A stretch of 64,000 bases of DNA from assembly GCA_013822345.1 (NCBI GenBank), contig PNKH01000020.1, positions 16,123 through 80,122 of the forward strand. Direction: 5' to 3'. Position numbers and translations under genes: made by a program. The notes beneath the pieces are model-generated. The model had not been told where the DNA came from. It did no database searches and saw only the letters and a list, made by a program, of their open reading frames with translations. This document shows, in pieces, positions 1 through 8,139 of this stretch (its first letter is position 1; each line of letters starts with the position of its first letter). Source of the DNA: Isosphaera sp. Its GTDB lineage: Bacteria > Planctomycetota > Planctomycetia > Gemmatales > Gemmataceae.

Positions 1-2
1 CG

Positions 3-1226
3 CGGAAGCTGACCCAGCCGGCCGACACCGACCCGCCCGAGGCGGCCACCCAGAAGGCCCGGGTGCAGGCCAACGCGGTGGCGGTCGACCGGTTCCGCCA
101 GGACATCATCCTGGTCGGGTTCAAGCTCCGGTGCCTGCAGGGGAACGTGAAGGAGGCCCAGGCGATGCTCGACCGGCTGAAGGGGGCCGGCGGGGTGGAG
201 GGGAACCAGAAGGCGCTGGAGGGGGTGACCCGGGAGCTGGCGGCGAAGATCGCCGACCTGAAGAAGCAGGGGATGGCGAAGGAGGCGGACGGGGTCGGGG
301 CCGGCCTGGCCCTGTTGATCAAGGAGGTGTCCGCCCTGCCGAAGCTGGAGTCGACCACCGTCCTGTTCCTCGGCCAGACCCTGGCCGCGGTCGGCCGGTA
401 CGACGAGGCGGTGGCCGAGTTCAAGAAGATCCCGGTCCCGAGCGAGCCGGACTGGCCGACCCGGAACCCGGACGAGTACCCGCAGGAGAAGCGGGGGCAG
501 ATCCTGAAGGAGATCCGGGAGTACCGGTTCGCCCAGCTCAGCATCGCCAAGGCGTACCGCGGGGGCGGCAAGTTCGCGGAGGCCGAGGCCCTGCTGACGG
601 GGGCGATCGGGGCCCCGGACAAGCAGGGGTACGCGTACCGCAGCCTGGACTTCAAGAAGGAGCTGGCCACCCTGTACGAGGCGAAGGGGGCGGCGGCCGC
701 GGACCCGAAGGCGGCCGGGGCGGAGTGGGGCAAGGCGATGCGGGAGTGGACCGCCCTGACCAAGGTCGCCCAGGCGGTGATGGAGCTGCACCAGGGGCAG
801 GAGCCGAAGCTGCCGGACCCGGCGAAGCGGCCGCCCGACGCGGAGAAGGAGAAGCAGGCGGCGTTCGACAAGGAGGTGGCGTCGTTCCCGGACCGGAAGA
901 AGGGGTGGGACGAGCGGCGGCGGCAGCTCCAGGGGAACTACCTGGACGCGTTCTTCGAGACCAACCGGGTGGAGGTGGCGGCCAACACCCAGCTGGTCAA
1001 GGCCGGGCCGCGGATGGACGCCACCTACGAGCGGGTGGTGAAGAGTTGGATGTTCTTCGAGAACTCGTACAAGCTGGCCGAGCAGGAGGCGAAGGGGGAG
1101 GGGGTGGTGGCCCCGGCCGTCCGGGTCCGGTACGCCGACCTGCTCGACGCCCACCCCGGGCTGAAGGCCGCGTACAAGGCGGCCGGCGGGAAGTTCTTCC
1201 TGGACCGGCCGAAGCCGGCCGACTGA
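3..1226 (+). CDS. Hypothetical TPR-like protein, 5' end outside window
   Basis: The reading frame is open from the first bases of the window, so the true start lies upstream; a GTG at 63 is only an internal codon. The visible 408 or so residues are rich in Ala, Lys and Glu and look helical, with stretches such as LGQTLAAVGRYDEAVAEFKKI and FAQLSIAKAYRGGGKFAEAEALL that resemble tetratricopeptide repeats. The C-terminal third carries charged linker-like sequence (PDAEKEKQAAFDKEV). TPR proteins are protein-protein scaffolds; no catalytic motif is visible. The next gene follows 72 bases downstream on the same strand and is similar in composition, suggesting a pair. The specific role is unknown. 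Confidence 0.75.
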   Translation, partial: RKLTQPADTDPPEAATQKARVQANAVAVDRFRQDIILVGFKLRCLQGNVKEAQAMLDRLKGAGGVEGNQKALEGVTRELAAKIADLKKQGMAKEADGVGAGLALLIKEVSALPKLESTTVLFLGQTLAAVGRYDEAVAEFKKIPVPSEPDWPTRNPDEYPQEKRGQILKEIREYRFAQLSIAKAYRGGGKFAEAEALLTGAIGAPDKQGYAYRSLDFKKELATLYEAKGAAAADPKAAGAEWGKAMREWTALTKVAQAVMELHQGQEPKLPDPAKRPPDAEKEKQAAFDKEVASFPDRKKGWDERRRQLQGNYLDAFFETNRVEVAANTQLVKAGPRMDATYERVVKSWMFFENSYKLAEQEAKGEGVVAPAVRVRYADLLDAHPGLKAAYKAAGGKFFLDRPKPAD

Positions 1227-1298
1227 GGGGCGGTTCCCCGTCCGCCTTCCGACGAGACACCCCGGGTGCCGGGCGGCACCCACACCGAGGAGCACCCG

Positions 1299-2381
1299 AT
1301 GATCCGGTCGGCGGCGCGCGGGCTGGTGGCGATGACGGCGGTCGGCCTGGTCCTGCCGGCGGCGGCCCAGCCGCCGGCCGGGCCGGCGGACAAGGTCGTG
1401 GTCGCCCAGAAGGGCGGGACGACGAAGACGTTCGACGGGTACCTGAAGTTCACCCCGGCCGGGCTGCAGGTGGTCGGGACGGACGGGAAGTCGACCCCGG
1501 TCGCCCCGGCGGACGTGCTGAAGGTGACCCCGGCGGACTTCGGGCCGGTGGACACGACGGCGGTGCGGGCGGCGGAGCAGGCGGAGGAGAAGAAGACGAA
1601 GGCGGACTACGAGCGGGCGCACCAGATGTACCGGGACCTGCGGGCGAAGGCGGCCGGGGCCCCGGAGCGGGTGCAGCGGTACCTGGACTACAAGGCGGCG
1701 CTGACCAAGGGCCGGGCGGCGGACGAGACCGGGTACGACGAGCGGTGGGCGGAGGCGGCGGACGGGGCGGCGAAGGAGTGGGCGGCGTTCGTGGCCGGGG
1801 CGAAGGGGTGGGAGGTGTGGCCGGCGACCCGGGCGGCGGCCCGGGTGTACGCCGAGCTGGGGAAGCACAACGAGGCGGCCGGGGTGTGGGGGCGGCTGGC
1901 GAAGAACCCGGAGGTGTCCCCGGACCTGCGGCTGGAGGCGGCGATCCAGCAGGTCGACGCCCAGGTGCGGGCGAAGGCGTACGCCCCGGCGTCGACGGCC
2001 GCGAAGGCCCTGCTCGGGGCGACCCCGGCCCCGCCGGGCCAGGCCCGGGACCGGCTGCAGGTGCTGGAGGCGGCGGCGGCGGCGGCCGGGAACGGCGACT
2101 TCGCGAAGGGGGTGGCGGACGTGGGGAAGCTGGTGGCCGGGACGAAGGACCCGGTGGTGCGGGGGGTGGGGCACGGGATGCTGGGCGAGCTGCACCTGGC
2201 GGCCGGGAAGCCGCGGGAGGCGATGTGGGAGTTCCTGTGGGTGGAGACGGTGTACAACGCGGACCGGGACGAGGCGTTCAAGGCGATGTGCCGGCTGCCG
2301 GGGCTGTTCAAGGCGCAGGGGGACGAGGACCGGGAGAAGGCGTACCACGAGAAGCTGCGGCGGGCGCGCGGGGCGTTCTGA
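1299..2381 (+). CDS. Exported helical repeat (TPR-like) hypothetical protein
   Basis: This 360-residue protein starts at the ATG at 1299, preceded by a GAGGAG-type ribosome binding site; the open frame extends 11 codons further 5' but those codons read as leader. Residues 1-25 form a signal peptide ending near AAAQ, so the product is probably periplasmic. Residues about 35-75 form a small beta-type module (TKTFDGYLKFTPAGLQVVG), followed by helical repeats such as YAELGKHNEAAGVWGRLA and LGELHLAAGKPREAMWEF that look like TPR units. It follows another TPR-like gene on the same strand, so the two may be co-transcribed. No enzymatic motif is seen and no family name can be given with confidence. 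Confidence 0.8.
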   Translation: MIRSAARGLVAMTAVGLVLPAAAQPPAGPADKVVVAQKGGTTKTFDGYLKFTPAGLQVVGTDGKSTPVAPADVLKVTPADFGPVDTTAVRAAEQAEEKKTKADYERAHQMYRDLRAKAAGAPERVQRYLDYKAALTKGRAADETGYDERWAEAADGAAKEWAAFVAGAKGWEVWPATRAAARVYAELGKHNEAAGVWGRLAKNPEVSPDLRLEAAIQQVDAQVRAKAYAPASTAAKALLGATPAPPGQARDRLQVLEAAAAAAGNGDFAKGVADVGKLVAGTKDPVVRGVGHGMLGELHLAAGKPREAMWEFLWVETVYNADRDEAFKAMCRLPGLFKAQGDEDREKAYHEKLRRARGAF

Positions 2382-2408
2382 CGGGGCCGGCCGGCGGGTC
2401 GACTCCCC

Positions 2409-2436
2409 TTGCCGCGGCCCCGCCCGCCCTTAGAAT
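2409..2436 (+). promoter_or_regulatory. Candidate sigma70-type promoter of tRNA-Ala
   Basis: TTGCCG at 2409-2414 and TAGAAT at 2431-2436 are separated by 16 bases and sit 12 bases before the mature tRNA 5' end. Both hexamers are close to the consensus and stand out in this GC-rich background. Inferred from sequence only. Confidence 0.5.
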
Positions 2437-2448
2437 GAACCGTCTTGG

Positions 2449-2521
2449 GGGGCGGTAGCTCAGCTGGTAGAGCGCTTCGTTCGCAACGAAGAGGCCGGGA
2501 GTTCGACTCTCCTCCGCTCCA
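2449..2521 (+). tRNA. tRNA-Ala (anticodon CGC)
   Basis: A complete cloverleaf can be folded. The acceptor stem GGGGCGG pairs with CCGCTCC and includes the G3:U70 wobble that identifies alanine tRNAs; the D arm is GCTC...GAGC; the anticodon stem CTTCG/CGAAG closes the loop TTCGCAA with anticodon CGC at 2482-2484; the T arm is GGGAG-TTCGACT-CTCCT. The discriminator base is A at 2521. The CCA end is not encoded. The tRNA reads GCG alanine codons, which suits a genome this rich in GC. Confidence 0.97.
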
Positions 2522-2527
2522 CTGTGC

Positions 2528-2549
2528 CGGCCCGGGGTGACCCGGGCCG
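2528..2549 (+). terminator. Hairpin just downstream of tRNA-Ala
   Basis: A perfect 9-bp stem CGGCCCGGG / CCCGGGCCG with a GTGA loop lies six bases after the tRNA. There is no T-tract, but strong GC hairpins without a U run are common at 3' ends in such genomes. It probably ends or protects the tRNA transcript. Confidence 0.5.
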
Positions 2550-2638
2550 CCCGCGTTCCCGGCCCAGCCGAAGCCCTACAATTCCAAGCGCTTTCCGGCT
2601 CGACCAACCTCCCGCCCCGCGCCGCCCGGGGTGGGAGT

Positions 2639-2854
2639 TTACCAGCCCGCCGGGGGTTGTTCCGGCGTGGTTTGGTGCCAGTTTGGTGCCACCCCGGTCT
2701 GCCCGCCGCGGGTGCCGGTCCGGACCCTCCGCCGCGGCTCCGAGCGGTTTCCGTTCTGCTCGGCCCGGGTGGCCCAGCGGCAGTTCCCGGGCTCGTACCC
2801 GCGGCCGTTGTCGACCCGGTCGAGGCCCCGCCCGCCGCCCGGGTGGGGGGCCAC
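2639..2854 (-). pseudogene. Remnant of HNH/homing-type endonuclease
   Basis: On the minus strand, residues 7-37 of a 71-codon open stretch read LDRVDNGRGYEPGNCRWATR, a close match to the C-terminal signature of phage and mobile HNH/NUMOD-type endonucleases (LDRIDNDGPY.P.NCRWAT). The upstream catalytic part of an HNH protein is missing, and the sequence after the motif is not recognisable. It lies between a tRNA gene, a classic integration site, and a lower-GC palindrome. The reading is a decayed mobile-element gene. It could be a chance open frame, but the motif run is too specific to be likely noise. Confidence 0.55.
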
Positions 2855-2892
2855 GGGGCCCCGGAACGGCGGGTGCCGGTCCTACCGGGGAA

Positions 2893-3014
2893 CGAAGCAA
2901 TCGCACACGGATAAAGATGATGAAGACCGGATCAAAGGGATCAGACAGAATATTGATTTTGTCTGATCCTCTGCATCCTGCCTGAATCGTCTTTATCCGT
3001 GTGCGATTGCTTCG
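2893..3014. repeat. Nested lower-GC palindrome upstream of nitrate operon
   Basis: Two perfect 25-bp arms (2893-2917 and 2990-3014) enclose a second hairpin with 10-bp perfect arms (2938-2947 and 2960-2969) that continues with weaker pairing to about 14 bp. The 122-bp element is clearly AT-richer than its surroundings. Its right end runs into the ribosome binding site GAGGAG of the first nitrate assimilation gene, whose ATG begins 12 bases after the arm. It could form a cruciform or a large 5' leader hairpin. No second copy was seen in the window. Confidence 0.85.
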
Positions 3015-3025
3015 AGGAGCTACCC

Positions 3026-3355
3026 ATGACCGTGTCCGCCGTCCGCGTCCGCCTGTGCGTCCTCGACGACATCGCCACCGGGCTGGGCCGGGCGTTCGCG
3101 GTCGGCGGCCGGCGGCTGGCCGTGTTCCGCGGGCGGGCCGGGGAGGTGTTCGCGGTGGACGCGGAGTGCCCGCACAAGGGCGGGCCGCTGGCCGACGGGA
3201 TGCTGGTCGGCGGCCAGGTCGTCTGCCCGCTCCACACCGCCAGGTTCGACGGCCGGACCGGGGCGTGCGACCAGCCGGGGCTGTGCGGGGCGGTCGGGGC
3301 GTACCCGGCGGAGGTGCGCGACGGGGCGGTGTACGTCACGGTGCCGGCCGAATGA
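3026..3355 (+). CDS. nirD: Rieske [2Fe-2S] protein, NirD-like small subunit
   Basis: A 109-residue protein starting at the ATG at 3026, with GAGGAG six bases upstream; upstream in-frame codons belong to the palindrome. It is a single Rieske domain: residues around 49 read ECPHKGG and around 69 read CPLHTARFD, giving the two Cys-x-His pairs that bind a [2Fe-2S] cluster. Size and context fit the NirD family, the small subunit of NAD(P)H nitrite reductase. No siroheme NirB catalytic chain lies in the window, so it may instead pass electrons to the nitrate reductase encoded next, with which it shares an ATGA overlap. First gene of a five-frame operon. Confidence 0.8.
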   Translation: MTVSAVRVRLCVLDDIATGLGRAFAVGGRRLAVFRGRAGEVFAVDAECPHKGGPLADGMLVGGQVVCPLHTARFDGRTGACDQPGLCGAVGAYPAEVRDGAVYVTVPAE

Positions 3356-3975
3356 CGCCCGCCCCGCTAGCCCTGGCCGACGCCGCGCCCGCCGGGCTCG
3401 CGGTCCGCACCCACTGCCCGTACTGCGCGTTCCAGTGCGGGGTGCGGATCGGCGAGGGGTTCGGGACGGACGAGCTGAGCGTGTCCGGCGACCCGCACTT
3501 CCCGGTGAACAACGGCGAACTCTGCATCAAGGGGTGGACCTCGGCCGCGCTGCTCGGCCACCCGCGGCGGGTCACGTCGCCGCAGCTCCGGGCCGCGGAC
3601 GGGTCGTGGCAGGCGGCGTCGTGGGACCAGGCCCTCGACTTCGTCGCCGACCGGATGCGCGACCTCCGCGACCGGCACGGGCCGGACGCGAACGGCGTGT
3701 TCGGGTCGGGGGCGCTGACGAACGAGACGGCGTACCTGCTCGGGAAGTTCGCCCGGGTGGCCCTGGGCACCGCGAACATCGACTACAACGGCCGGTACTG
3801 CATGTCGTCCGCGGCGGCGGCCCAGAACCGGGCGTTCGGCCTCCACCGCGGGCTGCCGTTCCCGGTCGCCGACGTCGAGCACGCCGGGGTGGTGCTCCTC
3901 GCCGGGGCGAACCCGGCCGACACCCTCCCGCCGATGACCCAGTGGTTCGACCGGCGGCGGCGGGCGGCCGGATGA
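3352..3975 (+). CDS. nasC: Assimilatory nitrate reductase, N-terminal part (split gene)
   Basis: This 207-residue frame carries the N-terminal part of a molybdopterin nitrate reductase. Residues 19-30 read THCPYCAFQCGV, followed by CIKGW near residue 58: the C-x2-C-x3-C-xn-C pattern that binds a [4Fe-4S] cluster. The text then follows the family (GSGALTNETAYLLGKFAR, GRYCMSSAAAAQNRAFG, ANPADTLPPMTQWFD). It stops at a TGA at 3973-3975, in the middle of a region that is continuous in homologues, and the rest of the enzyme follows in another frame. A loss of about four bases in the GGCGGGCGG tract near 3965-3972 would explain this. The start ATG overlaps the nirD stop as ATGA. Sequencing error, real mutation or genuine split are all possible. 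Confidence 0.85.
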   Translation: MTPAPLALADAAPAGLAVRTHCPYCAFQCGVRIGEGFGTDELSVSGDPHFPVNNGELCIKGWTSAALLGHPRRVTSPQLRAADGSWQAASWDQALDFVADRMRDLRDRHGPDANGVFGSGALTNETAYLLGKFARVALGTANIDYNGRYCMSSAAAAQNRAFGLHRGLPFPVADVEHAGVVLLAGANPADTLPPMTQWFDRRRRAAG

Positions 3976-5474
3976 TCGTCGCCGACCCGCGCCGGACCGC
4001 CACCGCCCGCGCCGCCGACCTGTTCCTGCAACTCACCCCCGGCACCGACCTGGCTCTGGCGAACGGGCTCCTCTTCCTCGCGATCGAAGAGAACCTGGTC
4101 GACCGCCGGTACGTCGCCGACCGGACGACCGAGTTCGATGCCGCCCGGCGGGTCGCGCTGACGTACGACCCGGCGCGGGTCGAGCGGCTGACCGGCGTCC
4201 CGGAACTCGACCTGCGGAAGGCGGTGCGGTGGCTGGCCGCGGCGCGCGGGGCGATGATCCTGACCGGCCGCGGGGCGGAGCAGCATAGCAAGGGCGTGGA
4301 CACGGTCCACGCCTGGATCAACCTGGCCCTGGCGCCCGGCAAGGTCGGTAAGCCGAACGGCGGGTACGGGTGCCTGACCGGGCAGGGGAACGGGCAGGGC
4401 GGCCGCGAGCACGGGCAGAAGGCTGACCAACTCCCCGGTTACCGGCTGATCGAGAACGACGCCCACCGCGAGGCGGTGGCGCGGGTGTGGGGTGTCAGCT
4501 CGGTGTCACTGCCCCGGAAGGGGAAGAGCGCGTTCGAGTTGCTGGACGACGCGGCTGTCCGCGGGCTGTTCGTCATGGGGTCGAACGTGGCGGTCGCGTC
4601 GCCGCACCTGGCCCGCATCGAGCAGCGGCTGAAGGCGCTCGACCTGCTCGTCGTCTGTGACGCCTTCCCGAACGAGACATCGGACCTCGGCCACGTCTTC
4701 CTGCCGGTCCACCAGTGGGCGGAGCAGGAGGGGACGATGACCAACCTCGAGGGCCGGGTGATCCGCCGACGCGTGGTCGCCGACGCTCCCCGTGGGGTCG
4801 CCGGCGACCTCGACGTGCTGCGGGAGTTGGCCGAGCGCCTCGGCTGCGGCGAGCGGTTCGCGTTCCACACCCCGCGCGCGGTGTTCGACGAGTTCCGCCG
4901 CGCCACCGCCGGCCCGGCCGACTACGCGGGCATCACCTACGAGCGGATCGACGCCGAGGACGGCGTCTTCTGGCCGTGCCCGGCGGAAGACCACCCCGGC
5001 ACCCCGCGGCTGTTCGCGGACCGGTTCGCCCACCCCGACGGGCGGGCCAGGTTCTTCGCGGTCGAGCACCGGCCGGCGGGCGAGGAGCCGGACCCCGAGT
5101 ACCCGCTGTTCCTGACCACCGGGCGGTACAAGGAGCACTACAACTCCGGCGCCCAGACGCGGCTCGTCGAGAAGCTGCGGCGGGCGAAGCCGGTGCCGCG
5201 GCTGCAACTCCACCCGCGGCTCGCCCGGCAGCACGCGATCCGCCCGAACAGCCGGGTGGCGGTCGAGAGCCGGCGCGGGCGGGTCGAGTTCGCGGCCGAG
5301 GTGACGGCGGACATTCGGCCCGACACGGTGTTCGCCCCGTTCCACTGGGGCGGGCGGGAGGCGGCGAACCGGCTCACCGGGGCGGCCCTCGACCCGGTCA
5401 GCCGGATGCCGGAGTTCAAGCTGGCGGCGGTCCGGATCGCCGGCGTCCGCCCGGCCGCGGAGGGCGACCGGTGA
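3972..5474 (+). CDS. nasC: Assimilatory nitrate reductase, C-terminal part (split gene)
   Basis: This frame continues the nitrate reductase from MIVADPRRTATARAADLFLQ onward and contains the rest of the catalytic domain (LTPGTDLALANGLLFL, GKVGKPNGGYGCLTGQGN, NGQGGREHGQKADQLPGY, FLPVHQWAEQEGTMTNLEG) and the C-terminal molybdopterin dinucleotide-binding fold (FLTTGRYKEHYNSGAQT, FAPFHWGGREAANRLTG). The Mo-bis-MGD enzyme reduces nitrate to nitrite in the cytoplasm. The ATG at 3972 overlaps the stop of the first part as ATGA, so the two parts could be translated by coupling. The last codons overlap the next gene as GTGA. Together the parts total about 707 residues, normal for the family. Confidence 0.85.
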   Translation: MIVADPRRTATARAADLFLQLTPGTDLALANGLLFLAIEENLVDRRYVADRTTEFDAARRVALTYDPARVERLTGVPELDLRKAVRWLAAARGAMILTGRGAEQHSKGVDTVHAWINLALAPGKVGKPNGGYGCLTGQGNGQGGREHGQKADQLPGYRLIENDAHREAVARVWGVSSVSLPRKGKSAFELLDDAAVRGLFVMGSNVAVASPHLARIEQRLKALDLLVVCDAFPNETSDLGHVFLPVHQWAEQEGTMTNLEGRVIRRRVVADAPRGVAGDLDVLRELAERLGCGERFAFHTPRAVFDEFRRATAGPADYAGITYERIDAEDGVFWPCPAEDHPGTPRLFADRFAHPDGRARFFAVEHRPAGEEPDPEYPLFLTTGRYKEHYNSGAQTRLVEKLRRAKPVPRLQLHPRLARQHAIRPNSRVAVESRRGRVEFAAEVTADIRPDTVFAPFHWGGREAANRLTGAALDPVSRMPEFKLAAVRIAGVRPAAEGDR

Positions 5475-6889
5475 GGCGGCGACTCGCGATCCTCGGGAAC
5501 GGCCCGGCCGCCGGCCGGCTGCTCGACGACTTGGCCACCCGCGGCGGGCTCGGGGCGTTCGACGTGGCCGTGTACGGCGAGGAGCCGCACGGGAACTACA
5601 ACCGCATCCTGGTCGGCCGGGTGGTGACCGGGGCCGGGGTGGACGAGATCACGACGAAGCCGGCGGACTGGTACGCGACCCGCGGCGTCACGTTCCACCG
5701 CGGGGTGAAGGTCGAGCGGCTCGACCCCGCCGCCCGCCGGCTCGTCACCTCGACCGGCGAAGAACACCCCTACGACACCGCGGTGTTCGCGACCGGCAGC
5801 GCGGCGGCGGTCCCGCCGGTGGACGGGTTGCGCCAGCCCGACGGGTCGCCGCGCGGCGGGGTGCACGTCTTCCGCACCGCCGCCGACTGCGAGGCGATCC
5901 GCGGGCGGTCGCGGCCGGGGGCGAGTGCGGTGGTGGTCGGCGGCGGGCTGCTCGGGCTGGAGGCGGCGAAGGCGCTGTCGGACATCGGGCTGCACGTGAC
6001 GGTGCTGCACCGCGGCGAGACGCTGATGAACGCCCAACTCGACCGGTTCGGCGGCGGGCTGCTGCGGCGGGCGATCGAGGGCGTCGGGGTGTTCGTCCGG
6101 ACCGGGACGACGGCCGCGGAGGTGATCGGGAACGGGAAGGTCGAGGCGGTCCGGCTGGACGCCGGCGGGGTGCTGCCGGCGGACCTGGTGGTGTTCGCGT
6201 GCGGGGTGGTGCCGCGGGTCGAGGCGGCGAAGGCGTCGGGGGTGCCGGTCGGGCGGGGCATCCTGGTGAACGACCGGCTGGCGACGGCGGTGCCGGGGGT
6301 GTACGCGGTCGGCGAGTGCGCGGAGCACGCCGGGGTGGTGTACGGGCTGGTCGCGCCGATCTGGGAGCAGGCGGCGGTGCTGGCCGACGTGCTGACCGGG
6401 GCGAACCCGCAGGCCCGATACCGCGGGTCGAAGATGTACGCCCGGCTGAAGGTGGCCGGGGTCGAGGTGGCGAGCATGGGCCGGGTCGAGCCGGAGTTCG
6501 ACTCGGACGAGGTGGTGCAGGTGTTCGAGGACCGCCGCGGGGTGTACCGGAAGCTGATCGTCCGGGACGGCCGGCTGGTCGGGGCGATGCTCGTCGGGTG
6601 CACGGCGGCGGCCCCCGGCCTGGTGCAGCTGTTCGACCGCGGCGACCCGCTCCCGCCGAACCGCCTCGACGTGCTGGCGACCGCCGGCGGGTCGGCCGCT
6701 GACCCGGAGGTGTGCAACTGCCACCGGGTGACCGAGTCGGCGCTGGTGGCCGCGGTCCGCGGCGGGTGTTCTACCCTCCCGATGTTGGCCGACGCGACCC
6801 GGGCCGGGACCGGGTGCGGGTCGTGCCGCGGCCGGCTCGCCGGGCTGATCGCCGAGCACGCCCCGGGCGTTCCCACGAGGACGACATGA
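5471..6889 (+). CDS. nasB: NirB/NasB-like FAD/NAD(P) oxidoreductase with BFD [2Fe-2S] domain
   Basis: A 472-residue flavoprotein starting at a GTG that overlaps the nasC stop. Residues 4-10 (LAILGNGPAA) form the FAD-binding start and residues about 157-163 (VVVGGGLLGLE) the NAD(P)H-binding site, typical of the nitrite reductase large subunit N-terminus and rubredoxin reductases. HGNYNRILVGRVV and YAVGECAEHAGVVYGLVAP are family hallmarks. The C-terminus (CNCHRVTESAL...GTGCGSCRG) is a BFD-like [2Fe-2S] domain with four cysteines. The siroheme part of NirB is absent, so it probably feeds electrons from NAD(P)H to nitrate reductase, as NasB does in Bacillus. It ends in an ATGA overlap with the transporter. 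Confidence 0.85.
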   Translation: MRRRLAILGNGPAAGRLLDDLATRGGLGAFDVAVYGEEPHGNYNRILVGRVVTGAGVDEITTKPADWYATRGVTFHRGVKVERLDPAARRLVTSTGEEHPYDTAVFATGSAAAVPPVDGLRQPDGSPRGGVHVFRTAADCEAIRGRSRPGASAVVVGGGLLGLEAAKALSDIGLHVTVLHRGETLMNAQLDRFGGGLLRRAIEGVGVFVRTGTTAAEVIGNGKVEAVRLDAGGVLPADLVVFACGVVPRVEAAKASGVPVGRGILVNDRLATAVPGVYAVGECAEHAGVVYGLVAPIWEQAAVLADVLTGANPQARYRGSKMYARLKVAGVEVASMGRVEPEFDSDEVVQVFEDRRGVYRKLIVRDGRLVGAMLVGCTAAAPGLVQLFDRGDPLPPNRLDVLATAGGSAADPEVCNCHRVTESALVAAVRGGCSTLPMLADATRAGTGCGSCRGRLAGLIAEHAPGVPTRTT

Positions 6890-8139
6890 CCGAAGCCCCC
6901 GACTCCGACGCCGGCCCGCGGACCCGCGTGCTGTGGCTGTCCACGACCGCGTTCACCCTGCTGTTCGCCGTCTGGCTGATGCTCGGCGTCCTCGGCGTCC
7001 GGGTGCGCGACGAACTCCACCTCAGCCCGGCGCAGTTCGGCTGGCTCCTCGCCACCGCGATCCTGGCCGGGTCGCTGCCGCGGCTCCACTTCGGCATCTG
7101 GGCCGACCGGTACGGCGGCCGGCTCGTCCTCACCCTGCTGCTGCTCGGCTGCGCCGTCCCGACGGCCCTGCTGGCGTGGGCCACCACCTACCCGGAACTG
7201 CTGGTCTGTGCGGCGCTGTTCGGGCTGGCGGGGAACTCGTTCACGGCCGGCATCTCGTGGGTGTCGGCATGGTACCCGCAGCGGTCGAAGGGGACGGCGC
7301 TGGGGGTGTTCGGGGCGGGGAACGTCGGGGCGGCGGCGACGAAATTCCTCGGGCCGGTGATCCTGGCGGCGGTGCCGGCGGCGGGGTTCTTCGGCGGCCT
7401 GCTCCCGGGCGGGTGGCGGTTCGTCCCGGTCGCCTACGCGGTGATGCTGGTGGGGATGGCGGCGGCGGTGTGGTTCCTGAGCCCGCGTCCGGACCGGTGC
7501 CCCGGCCGCGGCCGGACGACGCGGGAACTCTTGGCCCCGATCCGGCACGCCCGGGTGTGGCGGTTCAGCCTGTACTACGTGATGGTGTTCGGGGCGTACG
7601 TGGCGCTGGCGGCGTACCTGCCGCGGTACTACGTGGACGTGTACGGGCTGCCGCTGGCGACCGCCGGGTACCTGACGGCGCTGTTCATCTTCCCGGCAAG
7701 CCTGCTGCGTCCGCTCGGGGGGTGGTTGTCGGACCGGTACGGGCCGCGGGCGGTGACGTACACGGTGTTCGTGACGATGGCGGCGGCGCTGGCGGTGGTA
7801 TCGGCGGTGGACCCGGGGCCGTGGGGGTTCACGGCGCTGATGGTGGTGGTCGGGTGCGGGATGGGGGTCGGCAAGGCGTCGGTGTTCAAGTACGTGCCGG
7901 ACTACTTCCCGCGGGACGTGGGGGCGGTGGGGGGCCTGGTGGGGATGCTCGGGGCACTGGGCGGGTTCGTCTTGCCGCCGGCGTTCGGGGCGCTGGGCCG
8001 GGCGACCGGGTCGCCGCAGGCGGCGTTCCTGGCGCTGTTGGGGCTGACGCTGGCGAGCCTGGGGTGGCTGCACCTGGCGGTCCGCCGTCTGACGGCCGCG
8101 GCGCGGGCGACCCCGGCGGCCGAGCCGGTCGCGGCCTGA
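6886..8139 (+). CDS. narK: MFS nitrate/nitrite transporter (NNP family)
   Basis: A 417-residue membrane protein starting at the ATG at 6886, overlapping the previous stop. About twelve hydrophobic segments are visible, the first at residues 15-35 (LSTTAFTLLFAVWLMLGVLG). The segment GVFGAGNVGAAATKFLGP near residue 140 matches the glycine-rich nitrate signature of NarK/NasA/NrtP transporters, and FGIWADRYGGR near residue 65 matches the major facilitator loop 2-3 motif. It imports nitrate (or exports nitrite) at the inner membrane for the reductase encoded just upstream. It is the last gene of the nitrate operon; no clear terminator hairpin follows. A broader anion MFS carrier is possible but the context argues for nitrate. 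Confidence 0.9.
   Translation: MTEAPDSDAGPRTRVLWLSTTAFTLLFAVWLMLGVLGVRVRDELHLSPAQFGWLLATAILAGSLPRLHFGIWADRYGGRLVLTLLLLGCAVPTALLAWATTYPELLVCAALFGLAGNSFTAGISWVSAWYPQRSKGTALGVFGAGNVGAAATKFLGPVILAAVPAAGFFGGLLPGGWRFVPVAYAVMLVGMAAAVWFLSPRPDRCPGRGRTTRELLAPIRHARVWRFSLYYVMVFGAYVALAAYLPRYYVDVYGLPLATAGYLTALFIFPASLLRPLGGWLSDRYGPRAVTYTVFVTMAAALAVVSAVDPGPWGFTALMVVVGCGMGVGKASVFKYVPDYFPRDVGAVGGLVGMLGALGGFVLPPAFGALGRATGSPQAAFLALLGLTLASLGWLHLAVRRLTAAARATPAAEPVAA

Noticed and set aside
1025..1555. Minus-strand open frame across the first two genes
   Set aside because: It is antisense to two well-supported genes and has no family resemblance.
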